DNA of 5,114 nt from Planctomycetales bacterium (GTDB lineage: Bacteria > Planctomycetota > Planctomycetia > Pirellulales > UBA7805). Both the position numbers and the translations under genes were made by a program. The stretch is taken from positions 229 through 5,342 of the forward strand of contig WVZU01000014.1 in the NCBI GenBank assembly GCA_011772275.1, written 5' to 3'. Below, one piece after another: positions 1-5,114 of the stretch; position 1 is the stretch's first letter; the number at the start of each line of letters is the position of its first letter. Below the pieces are notes generated by a model that ran no database searches, was not told where the DNA came from, and worked only from the letters and a program-made list of their open reading frames with translations.

Positions 1-1285
1 GTCGCTGCGGCGGCGGCCGGACGGACTGCCGCTGGGCCGAAGGCCGGGGAGGTGAAGCGGCGGCAGCCGATGGTGACTGGGGCGTCGCGTCCGCCCCCGG
101 CTGCTCGTCCTTGGCCACGGGCAGCTGCTCGTCTTCCACCACGCTCGCCGGCTCGTCCTTGGCCACCTGCTGAGCTTGTGGCGGGCGGGAGGGGTCTTCC
201 CTTCTGCGGGAAGTCGAGGCGGTCCAGCCTGTTTTCTGGGGGCCGGCCGGGACGGTCTTGTCTGGCCTTACTTTAGAGGGCGGCGCTGGTAGCGGTTCGT
301 TGTGGGCGGTGGGCGATACGGTGGGCGGTTTCCGTGGCCGTCCCCCGGCAAAGGCCGGTTCTGTGGCATCGATCACCTGGCGGTCGAGGCTGACCAATTG
401 GTCGGCATAAATCCACAGTCCATCGGAAGTGATCATGCGTACGAAGACCAGGACCTTGGTTTGTGGGGGTGCTTTCTGCGGCCAGCGGAGTTTGAGTCGA
501 ATACCGTCGTGGTTTTGAAACCGCTGCAGGTCGGCCGATTTCACCTGCCAGCGGGCCAGCGGTTTGGCGGATCGCGGCCGATGGGGGTCCAGCGCGGCGA
601 CGGTCACGGTGCCGTCGGCCGGAACGATCTTGCCGGCCGCTCCGCGTGGTTCGAGCCAGACCTGGATTCCGTCCGCTGCGGGCCGCCCGTCCTGTTCGTA
701 CGCGGCGGTACCTTCTGGTTTGAGTGTGAGCGTGGCGACCGCTTCGCGACGAGCCGGATCGCTTGCATGGTGTGGCGGTTCGTAGCTGAGCGGGGCGATC
801 GGGTCTTGGGTCTCGGCGGCGATTTCGGTCGATACCGGTTCCGCGGCTTTTACCCGGGCCGGGGGATCTTCCTCTTCCAGATCGACGACCTGAAAGGGGT
901 CATCGGCCGTGGGGGGCTGGGTTGGCCCATGAGTGCCCAACGGTGGCAGGTGGATCTGCGGGGGCCGCAAATCGCCATTCTCATCACCCGCGTCCCTTGA
1001 GGGTGCGACCGGTCCCTTTTGTCTGAGCGGGCCGAATGGTCTGGCGGGGGGGCCCTGGGAGGGAGTGCTCGGGCGGCTCGCTGTCGGGTGCCGCAAAAAC
1101 TGGTTTTCGGCCCGGCAGGCGCTGAGGTGCGACTTGTAGGTGTGGATATAATCCTGCAGCTGATAGATCATGTCCTCCTGATAGCGGAGTTCACGTTCCA
1201 TCGCAACCAGGCCGGGTGGCGTTTTGCAGCCAGCGGCCAGGGGCGCTGACAGGGCCAGCGCCATACCGAAGTACCGAAAATTCAT
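1..1285 (-). CDS. Probable envelope lipoprotein with N-terminal coiled coil and beta-rich domain; C-terminus cut by window edge
   Basis: The reading frame is open from the ATG at 1285 to the window edge (428 codons, no stop). A GAGG ribosome binding site lies at 1291-1294, 5 nt before the ATG, and clpP2 ends 11 bp upstream, so it is probably the last visible gene of the tig-clpP operon. Residues 1-20 look like a lipoprotein signal: a short hydrophobic stretch ending LAAGC, with Cys20 as the lipidation site. Position -3 is Ala, acceptable but not ideal. Residues 29-65 (MERELRYQEDMIYQLQDYI onward) look like a short coiled coil. Residues 66-180 are Pro-rich and probably disordered. Residues 181-301 alternate like a beta-sandwich (ATLTLKPEGT, IQVWLEPRG, VLVFVRMITSDG). 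Residues 305-428 are again Pro/Ala/charged and disordered, with VAKDE repeated at 374 and 390. The architecture resembles lipoproteins recalled from Pirellulales genomes, with no known function. Envelope location is inferred from the lipobox. Confidence 0.8.
   Translation of the reverse strand, partial: MNFRYFGMALALSAPLAAGCKTPPGLVAMERELRYQEDMIYQLQDYIHTYKSHLSACRAENQFLRHPTASRPSTPSQGPPARPFGPLRQKGPVAPSRDAGDENGDLRPPQIHLPPLGTHGPTQPPTADDPFQVVDLEEEDPPARVKAAEPVSTEIAAETQDPIAPLSYEPPHHASDPARREAVATLTLKPEGTAAYEQDGRPAADGIQVWLEPRGAAGKIVPADGTVTVAALDPHRPRSAKPLARWQVKSADLQRFQNHDGIRLKLRWPQKAPPQTKVLVFVRMITSDGLWIYADQLVSLDRQVIDATEPAFAGGRPRKPPTVSPTAHNEPLPAPPSKVRPDKTVPAGPQKTGWTASTSRRREDPSRPPQAQQVAKDEPASVVEDEQLPVAKDEQPGADATPQSPSAAAASPPRPSAQRQSVRPPPQR
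103..166 (-). repeat. Short in-frame 48-bp-period repeat in the lipoprotein tail
   Basis: The 16-bp word gctcgtccttggccac occurs at 103-118 and again at 151-166. The offset is 48 bp, so the reading frame is kept. In the encoded protein it gives VAKDE twice, 16 residues apart, with a related EDEQ unit between. It is a small low-complexity duplication inside the disordered C-terminal part of the lipoprotein, and further copies may lie beyond the window edge. Confidence 0.6.
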
Positions 1286-1296
1286 GATCGCCTCGA

Positions 1297-1884
1297 CTAT
1301 ACGTCCATGCGTTCGATAATGCGATCGATCAACTTGTACTCAAGCGCTTCTTCCGGGTCCATGAACCGGTCACGATCGGTATCCTGTTCGATCTTGTCCA
1401 GCGGCTGACCGGTGTGCTTGAGCAGGATGTTGTTCAGGCGGTGTTTGGTCTTCTTGAATTCTTTGGCATGAATCATGATATCTTCGGCGGTGCCTTCCAT
1501 GCCGGCCAGGGGCTGGTGAATCATGATTCGCGAGTTGGGGAGGGCGTTCCGCTTGTTGGGGGCTCCGGCGGCCAGCAGCACGGCGCCCATCGAGGCGCAC
1601 TGTCCCACGCAGTATGTCGCCACATCACAGCTGATCAGTTGCATCGTATCGTAGATGGCCAACCCGGCGCTGACACTGCCGCCAGGCGAGTTGATGTAGA
1701 AATGCACGTCGGCCTTGGCGTCATCGGATTGCAGGAACAGCATCTGGGCCACGACGGAGTTGGCGATATCGTCGTTGACGCCGCTGCCGAGGAAAATAAT
1801 GCGATCCTTTAGCAGGCGACTGTAGATATCCATCGCCCGTTCTTCACGACCGCTCTTCTCAATCACGTAAGGAATCAAAGGCAT
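1297..1884 (-). CDS. clpP2: ATP-dependent Clp protease proteolytic subunit, second copy (ClpP2)
   Basis: Serine peptidase of the Clp family (195 aa). It forms heptameric rings whose inner chamber cuts proteins fed in by a Clp ATPase (ClpX or ClpC/ClpA) in the cytoplasm. By alignment with the E. coli spacing (His to Asp 49 residues), the triad is Ser98 in CASMGA, His123 in MIHQP and Asp172 in [13 protein letters not shown] (62-70) supplies the oxyanion-hole Gly and HTGQP (157-161) is also typical. Length and the [11 protein letters not shown] start match short bacterial ClpP such as that of Bacillus. The start at 1884 was chosen because homology begins there and AGGAG at 1896-1900 lies 11 nt upstream. 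An in-frame ATG at 1965 would add 27 Arg/Ser-rich residues translated from inside the clpP1 end and is rejected. The gap from the clpP1 stop is 22 bp, which suggests co-transcription. Confidence 0.96.
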   Translation of the reverse strand: MPLIPYVIEKSGREERAMDIYSRLLKDRIIFLGSGVNDDIANSVVAQMLFLQSDDAKADVHFYINSPGGSVSAGLAIYDTMQLISCDVATYCVGQCASMGAVLLAAGAPNKRNALPNSRIMIHQPLAGMEGTAEDIMIHAKEFKKTKHRLNNILLKHTGQPLDKIEQDTDRDRFMDPEEALEYKLIDRIIERMDV

Positions 1885-1906
1885 CGACCTGACGGCTCCT
1901 GGGGTC

Positions 1907-2575
1907 CTAATCCTCGTCCTCGTCCTCCACAGCCGGTGGCTTGGTGAGGATCTCGTCGACAACACCGTATTCCTTGGCGTCCCCGGCGCTCATGTAGTAA
2001 TCGCGATCCGTGTCTTTGGCGATCTGTTCCATCGGCTGACCGGTGTGCTGGGACAGCAGTTTGTTCAGCACTTCGCGCGTCTTGAGAATCTCTTCCGCTT
2101 GAATTTCGATATCGGAAATCTGTCCCCCCACCTGCCCATACGGCTGATGAATCATGACTTTGGCGTGGGGCAGGATATAGCGTTTTTTGGTGGCGCCTCC
2201 GGCCAGTAGTACCGCGCCGCCGCTGGCCGCCAGGCCCACACAGTAGGTGGTGACATCACAGCTAAGAATCTGCATGGTGTCGTAGATGGCCAGGGTGGAA
2301 CTGACACTGCCGCCGGGCGAGTTGATATAAAAGTTGATGTCCTTGCGTCGATTCTCGCTCTGCAAGTAGAGCATCTTCATAATCAGTTCGTTGGCATTGC
2401 CGTCATGAATGGGTCCCTGCAGGAAAATGATACGGTTTTCCAGCAACAGATCGCCCAGCGTCATCCAACGTTGGCGCTGGTAGTCGCGACCGGCGGCGGT
2501 CGGATCGGCCAGGGGGAGACCGGCCAGGGGCGAGCGATCTGGCAGGCTATGGAGGGGGGCAGCAGTGTGTTTCAT
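1907..2575 (-). CDS. clpP1: ATP-dependent Clp protease proteolytic subunit, first copy (ClpP1)
   Basis: Second complete ClpP peptidase of the window (222 aa). The triad is present: Ser118 in LAASGGA, His143 in MIHQP and Asp192 in [13 protein letters not shown] (82-90) carries the oxyanion-hole Gly, and HTGQP is at 177-181. It differs from ClpP2 in three ways. It has about 30 extra Pro/Ala-rich N-terminal residues before the conserved [15 protein letters not shown] core. Gly replaces the usual Met after the nucleophile Ser. The C-terminus is an acidic tail (VEDEDED). The start at 2575 has AAGGAA 5 nt upstream. An in-frame ATG at 2599 (230 aa, MHRRQGIP before this start) has GGAGG at 2614-2618 but 14 nt away, so it remains possible. 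Two differing copies in tandem suggest a mixed ClpP1-ClpP2 complex, as known from Mycobacterium; this is inferred. It lies 87 bp downstream of tig. Confidence 0.95.
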   Translation of the reverse strand: MKHTAAPLHSLPDRSPLAGLPLADPTAAGRDYQRQRWMTLGDLLLENRIIFLQGPIHDGNANELIMKMLYLQSENRRKDINFYINSPGGSVSSTLAIYDTMQILSCDVTTYCVGLAASGGAVLLAGGATKKRYILPHAKVMIHQPYGQVGGQISDIEIQAEEILKTREVLNKLLSQHTGQPMEQIAKDTDRDYYMSAGDAKEYGVVDEILTKPPAVEDEDED

Positions 2576-2580
2576 GGGAA

Positions 2581-2586
2581 TTCCTT
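2581..2586 (-). promoter_or_regulatory. Ribosome binding site that favours the 2575 start of clpP1
   Basis: Read on the minus strand this is AAGGAA, 5 nt before the ATG at 2575. It competes with a stronger core, GGAGG at 2614-2618, which is 14 nt from the alternative ATG at 2599. Spacing favours 2575 and core strength favours 2599. Both may be used, changing only eight N-terminal residues. Confidence 0.5.
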
Positions 2587-2630
2587 GGCGCCGGTGCATC
2601 CTTTATCCGGGTTCCTCCGTGATGAATTCG

Positions 2631-2649
2631 CCGGTCGTCATGACGCCGG
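2631..2649. repeat. Dyad symmetry between tig and clpP1
   Basis: CGTCATGACG (2636-2645) is a perfect 10-bp palindrome. With one bulged T (2635) the symmetry extends through CCGG at 2631-2634 and CCGG at 2646-2649. It sits about 13 bp after the beginning of the tig-clpP1 spacer. It could be a protein-binding site or an RNA hairpin in the operon transcript. There is no U-run on the minus strand, so it does not look like an intrinsic terminator. Confidence 0.4.
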
Positions 2650-2662
2650 GCCAGGGGGGGTC

Positions 2663-4144
2663 TCAGGTGTGATCCTTCGGTTCGGCCAGCTTTTCGGCAT
2701 CGGCGTGGTGGGCGACCGGAATTTCTGATTCTTCGCCGCCGGCGACGGCCATGTCGACTGCTTCGATCGTGTCGCGTTCCAGCTGAAAGTTAACATCCTT
2801 GAATTTCGCGTGTTCCAGCACCTTTTCCACAACTTTCCGCTCGATGATCTGGTTCCGCAGGGCGTCCATCAGCCCCTGTTTCTCGATGCGGGCCCGGACG
2901 CGGCGGGGGCTTTCGCCTCCCTGGACGGCGATCAGGGCAATTTCCTGGTCGTAGTCGTCCGGCAGGGCATCGATTTCTTCCTCCTCGGCGATCCGCTCCA
3001 GAATGAAATGTTCCCGCAGCGCGCGGGCGGTGTTTTCCCGACTGTTCTGCCGCAGTTCGTTGACGTGAGCCCGAATCATGTCGTCGGTGAATCCGCTGCG
3101 CCTCAGTTCCAGCACAATCCGCTCCAACTCCCGGCTGCTTTGGCGCTTGAGCAATTCGGGCGGCAGGTCCCAATCGGCCGCTTCGGTCAGCAGCTGAGTG
3201 ATCTGCTGTCGAGCCCTTTGTTGCTGTGCGTAGTGCAGCTGCCGTTCCAGCTGATCTTTCACCGCATCCCGCAGGTCGCCTTCGCTGTCGAATTCGCCCA
3301 GTTCCAGCAGGTGATCGGCGGTCATCTCGGGCAGTTCGAACTTTTTGACGTCCAGGACCTCGAAGGATACGGCGACCTCCTGGCCGGCCAGGTCGGGATT
3401 GGCCGCATCCTGGCTGACCTTTAATTTCGTTTCGCGCGTCTGACCAGCGGTAACGCCCTGCATCAGTTTGTCGAATTGTTCGATCTTGCCATCACGAAAA
3501 CTCAAGACGGGCCGCAGGGCGAACGATTCTTCCTGGGCCTCGCGGACGCGTCGGCCCTCGTGGGAGACGGTGATGTGACAGGTCAGGTAATCGCCTTCTT
3601 CCGCCGGCTGGCTGGAGGGCACGCGTCGGCCTTGATTGGCCAGCATGCGTTGCAGTTGACGCTGGACGTCCGCGTCGTCGAATTCGCGCATGGGCCGTTC
3701 CACCTTGAGCCCTTTCCATTGCGGCAACTTGAAGTCGGGTCGGACCTCCAGATCGAATTCGAAGGTGAACGGGCCTTCCGCCGGCAGTTCGACAGCTTCC
3801 AGATCAATATCCGGTTCGCTGATGGCGGACAGCTTGTGTTCTTCGTTGATCTGCGCCATGCAGTCCATCAACAGTGTCCCTTTGATCTGGTCGGCAACGT
3901 CGTCGCGATAACGGGCTTCGATCAGTTTCCGCGGCGCGCGCCCAGCGCGAAAACCAGGAACCGCCGCAGCGCCCATCATGTCGCTAAAGGCTTCGTCCAA
4001 GTAACGATCGATGTCCTCACGAGCAACCGTGACCGTGATGTGTCGCTGGCAGGCACTCGGTTTGTCGATCTGCACGTCCAGCTGCAGTGCGGCCGGCTGG
4101 TCCGACTGATCAACGTCGTTTTCCAATGTTTCGTCCGTGGCCAT
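2663..4144 (-). CDS. tig: Trigger factor, ribosome-associated chaperone (extended, divergent PPIase domain)
   Basis: Trigger factor docks on the large ribosomal subunit at the tunnel exit and shields nascent chains. The protein is 493 aa, against 432 in E. coli. A short acidic extension (1-20) precedes the ribosome-binding domain (about 21-145), which carries the signature GFRAGRAP at 64-71 (GFRKGKVP in E. coli). An FKBP-like PPIase domain spans about 175-268 and ends in the typical KKFELPEM. The helical C-terminal chaperone arms span about 270-450 (LPPELLKRQ, MDALRNQIIERKVVEKVLEHA). A polar tail of about 25 residues follows. The PPIase domain lacks the IPGFEDGI motif, showing KIEQFDKLM instead. 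The start at 4144 has GAGG at 4153-4156, 8 nt upstream; the longer in-frame opening to 4336 would run into the tRNA gene and is rejected. It is first of the protein genes, followed by clpP1, the familiar tig-clpP order. Confidence 0.96.
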   Translation of the reverse strand: MATDETLENDVDQSDQPAALQLDVQIDKPSACQRHITVTVAREDIDRYLDEAFSDMMGAAAVPGFRAGRAPRKLIEARYRDDVADQIKGTLLMDCMAQINEEHKLSAISEPDIDLEAVELPAEGPFTFEFDLEVRPDFKLPQWKGLKVERPMREFDDADVQRQLQRMLANQGRRVPSSQPAEEGDYLTCHITVSHEGRRVREAQEESFALRPVLSFRDGKIEQFDKLMQGVTAGQTRETKLKVSQDAANPDLAGQEVAVSFEVLDVKKFELPEMTADHLLELGEFDSEGDLRDAVKDQLERQLHYAQQQRARQQITQLLTEAADWDLPPELLKRQSSRELERIVLELRRSGFTDDMIRAHVNELRQNSRENTARALREHFILERIAEEEEIDALPDDYDQEIALIAVQGGESPRRVRARIEKQGLMDALRNQIIERKVVEKVLEHAKFKDVNFQLERDTIEAVDMAVAGGEESEIPVAHHADAEKLAEPKDHT

Positions 4145-4294
4145 TTCTTGCGCCTCGAAATGCGACAGACGGCTCAGGCCGCCTGCTTGTCTGGTCCACC
4201 GAAAACTGCCTGTACGTCCCGACGGTTTTCTTGAGACCGCGTCCCCCCAACCGGTGATCCGCGAGCAGTCCAGACCGGACACCGGTAACCGAAG
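4145..4294 (-). other. tRNA-tig spacer without a clear terminator or promoter
   Basis: The 150 bp between the tRNA 3' end and tig hold one arm of the flanking inverted repeat, two copies of ACCGGT (4250-4255, 4281-4286) and a weak dyad GAAAAC/GTTTTC (4201-4206, 4225-4230). None is followed by a U-run on the minus strand, and no -35/-10 pair for tig is convincing. Read-through from the tRNA promoter into tig is therefore plausible. Confidence 0.4.
4153..4156 (-). promoter_or_regulatory. Ribosome binding site of tig
   Basis: GAGG on the minus strand, 8 nt before the ATG at 4144. It decides the start against an in-frame ATG 64 codons upstream, which lies inside the tRNA-Gly gene. Confidence 0.65.
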
Positions 4295-4437
4295 AGCGGG
4301 TGATGGGATTCGAACCCACGACAACAACGTTGGCAACGTTGTGCTCTGCCAACTGAGCTACACCCGCATCCATCCCACTGGGTACCGGAAACGCGCGAAC
4401 CGGGCGACTGCTTGCAGACAAGTTCCAGACAAGCAGG
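4182..4437 (-). repeat. 13-bp inverted repeat flanking the tRNA-Gly gene
   Basis: CCTGCTTGTCTGG at 4182-4194 is the exact reverse complement of 4425-4437. One arm lies in the tRNA leader, about 57 nt before the mature 5' end. The other lies about 100 nt after the mature 3' end and 26 nt before the tig ribosome binding site. In a tRNA-tig transcript the arms could pair and enclose the tRNA. The leader arm can also pair locally with CAAGCAG (minus strand 4408-4414), a 7-bp stem, so two structures compete. The leader also holds an 8-bp direct repeat (4415-4422 and 4426-4433). The repeat is seen directly; any role is inferred. Confidence 0.5.
4295..4367 (-). tRNA. tRNA-Gly, anticodon GCC
   Basis: A 73-nt cloverleaf on the minus strand. 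The acceptor arms GCGGGTG (4361-4367) and CACCCGC (4296-4302) pair fully, with a T discriminator at 4295. The D arm is GCTC AGTTGGCA GAGC. The anticodon stem CAACG/CGTTG encloses the loop TTGCCAA (4330-4336), giving anticodon GCC at 4332-4334, which reads GGC and GGU. The T arm has the loop TTCGAAT with a G-U first pair in its stem. The 3' CCA is not encoded (CTTC follows), so it must be added by tRNA nucleotidyltransferase. The layout closely matches E. coli tRNA-Gly(GCC). It lies on the same strand as tig, 150 bp upstream of it. Confidence 0.97.
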
Positions 4438-4465
4438 TCACCTTCGGCCTCAGGCGAACCGGCGG

Positions 4466-4493
4466 ATTATAGGAGCCACCCTCCCTCGTGCAA
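4466..4493 (-). promoter_or_regulatory. Sigma-70-type promoter of tRNA-Gly, possibly also of the tig-clpP operon
   Basis: The minus strand reads TTGCAC (4488-4493), a 16-bp spacer, then a perfect TATAAT (4466-4471). Transcription would start near 4459, leaving a leader of roughly 90 nt before the mature tRNA. A TTGACC at 4494-4499 is closer to consensus for -35 but would need a 22-bp spacer. Upstream, CTTTCC-CCT-GGAAAG (4505-4519) forms a small dyad that could be an operator or chance. Confidence 0.65.
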
Positions 4494-4579
4494 GGTCAAT
4501 CGCTCTTTCCCCTGGAAAGTTACAGCCTGACTCGCGAAAACGTCAAGGGGCACTCGGCTCGCAGGCGACAGCCATCGCG

Positions 4580-4608
4580 GCGGTCGAGCAACCGTTGGGT
4601 CGCTTTTT
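4580..4608 (+). terminator. Weak terminator-like hairpin without an upstream gene
   Basis: GCGGTC (4580-4585) can pair with GGTCGC (4598-4603) using two G-U pairs, with an inner CAA/TTG pairing, followed directly by five T (4604-4608). No plus-strand gene precedes it. It may end a short unannotated or antisense transcript, or be chance. Confidence 0.2.
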
Positions 4609-4676
4609 CCAGCCCAGCCGGCAGCGGCCCTGGCCAAAGGGCGAAAACCGGCCATCCGGTGCTGGCAGGCCTATCG

Positions 4677-4705
4677 TTGCCACCACGGTTTTCCTCGGAT
4701 ACCAT
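4677..4705 (+). promoter_or_regulatory. Candidate promoter of the FHA-domain gene
   Basis: TTGCCA (4677-4682; one mismatch to TTGACA), a 17-bp spacer, then TACCAT (4700-4705; two mismatches to TATAAT). Transcription would begin near 4712, about 70 nt before the ATG. The spacing is ideal but the -10 box is weak. Confidence 0.35.
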
Positions 4706-4783
4706 ACAAGGTTGCGTCAAACCGTTGTTCCTTACGCCAGCCGGGGCGGCCCTGCCGCCGCGTGCGTGGAGGGTCGCCAAGCG

Positions 4784-5114
4784 ATGGACGCCAAGCTGGT
4801 TTTGCACAGAAAAGGCGCCAAGCCAACAGTCATCCGGCTGAAGAAGCTACCCATGACCATCGGTCGCGGGCGGGAAGCCGATCTGACCATCGCTCACCCA
4901 ATGATCAGCCGGCTGCATTGCGAGCTCTACGTGGCCGATGGCGCGCTATGCATCCGCGATTTGGGGTCGCTCAATGGGACCTTTGTCGGTGATGAGCAGA
5001 TCAGCGAAGCGTCACTGGAGTCGGGCGACGAGCTGATCATCGGTTCGGCCCATTTCAAGGTCGTCATCAACGAGGAGGCGGCAGCCGTCAAGGAAATCGA
5101 GGCGGCGGCCGTCA
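4784..5114 (+). CDS. FHA-domain (phosphothreonine-binding) protein, N-terminal part only
   Basis: The open frame from the ATG at 4784 runs to the window edge (110 codons, no stop). GGAGGG at 4768-4773 lies 10 nt upstream. Residues 1-95 form a nearly complete forkhead-associated domain, a beta-sandwich that binds phosphothreonine peptides, usually on partners of Ser/Thr kinases. The key family motifs are all present: TIGRGREADL (25-34) with Arg28, ISRLHCEL (41-48) with Ser42, Arg43 and His45, and DLGSLNGTFVG (59-69) with Asn64 and Gly65. ELIIGSAHFKVV (83-94) closes the domain. From about residue 97 an Ala/Glu-rich segment begins, probably a linker to a part outside the window. There is no signal peptide or membrane segment in the visible part, so it is cytoplasmic as far as seen. 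It is divergent from the tRNA-tig operon, and its partner or effector domain cannot be told from here. Confidence 0.93.
   Translation, partial: MDAKLVLHRKGAKPTVIRLKKLPMTIGRGREADLTIAHPMISRLHCELYVADGALCIRDLGSLNGTFVGDEQISEASLESGDELIIGSAHFKVVINEEAAAVKEIEAAAV

Larger units (their letters stand above)
4472..4783. other. Divergent intergenic region between the tRNA-tig operon and the FHA gene
   Basis: About 310 bp with no supportable gene. Frames open here lack ribosome binding sites and protein-like composition. It carries the -35 side of the leftward tRNA promoter, a terminator-like hairpin (4580-4608) and a candidate rightward promoter (4677-4705). It also has an 8-bp inverted repeat, GAAAACCG at 4643-4650 against CGGTTTTC at 4686-4693, whose second arm lies inside the candidate promoter spacer. 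Confidence 0.5.

Noticed and set aside
302..1000. Plus-strand frame of 232 codons in the left part
   Set aside because: It is antisense to the lipoprotein frame, which has a lipobox, ribosome binding site and operon position; the plus-strand product has no recognisable motif.
1885..1965. N-terminal extension of ClpP2 by 27 residues
   Set aside because: It overlaps the end of clpP1 and gives an Arg/Ser-rich segment unlike ClpP; the start at 1884 fits the family.
2576..2662. CIRCE or CtsR heat-shock operator before clpP1
   Set aside because: Neither the TTAGCACTC/GAGTGCTAA pair nor the GGTCAAA tandem heptamer is present.
1414..2728. Plus-strand frames opposite clpP1 and clpP2 (1414-1812, 2405-2728)
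   Set aside because: They are antisense to two well-recognised ClpP genes and show no motif of their own.
2810..4234. Two long plus-strand frames (2810-3424 and 3476-4234)
   Set aside because: Both are antisense to tig, whose protein is clearly trigger factor; long antisense frames are common in GC-rich genes.
4145..4336. N-terminal extension of trigger factor by 64 residues
   Set aside because: It would be translated from the spacer and part of the tRNA-Gly gene; a good ribosome binding site and family homology support the ATG at 4144.
4467..4841. Small frames on both strands of the intergenic region (4488-4841 plus, 4467-4655 minus, 4520-4807 minus)
   Set aside because: They overlap the tRNA promoter or the FHA gene start, lack ribosome binding sites, and have low-complexity Arg/Pro/Ser composition.

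Overview
The window looks like chromosomal DNA from a GC-rich planctomycete, probably of the Pirellulales type. This is judged from the sequence character of the proteins: a ClpP1 with the [17 protein letters not shown] start, a long divergent trigger factor, and a lipoprotein with a short coiled coil followed by a beta-rich domain. It is an inference from family recall, not from a search. No mobile element, CRISPR array or rRNA is visible.

Minus strand, read right to left: a promoter with a perfect TATAAT box (about 4466-4493) precedes a tRNA-Gly(GCC) gene (4295-4367). A 150-bp spacer leads to tig, encoding trigger factor (2663-4144). Then come two tandem ClpP peptidase genes, clpP1 (1907-2575) and clpP2 (1297-1884), and a lipoprotein gene that starts 11 bp after clpP2 and runs off the left edge (<1-1285). 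The four protein genes share one strand, with gaps of 87, 22 and 11 bp and a visible ribosome binding site before each, so they probably form one operon. No convincing terminator separates the tRNA from tig, so the tRNA promoter may also feed the operon.

Plus strand: after a divergent intergenic region of about 310 bp, a gene for an FHA-domain protein begins at 4784 and continues past the right edge.

Functionally, trigger factor binds nascent chains at the ribosome exit. ClpP1 and ClpP2 both keep Ser-His-Asp triads and are likely to form a mixed or paired proteolytic barrel served by a Clp ATPase encoded elsewhere. The cluster is therefore a protein folding and quality-control operon, with an uncharacterised envelope lipoprotein attached at its end. 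No clearly new system was found. The points most worth a second look are complementary 13-nt segments flanking the tRNA, the Ser-Gly-Gly active-site motif of ClpP1, the degenerate PPIase domain of trigger factor, and the lipoprotein of unknown function.
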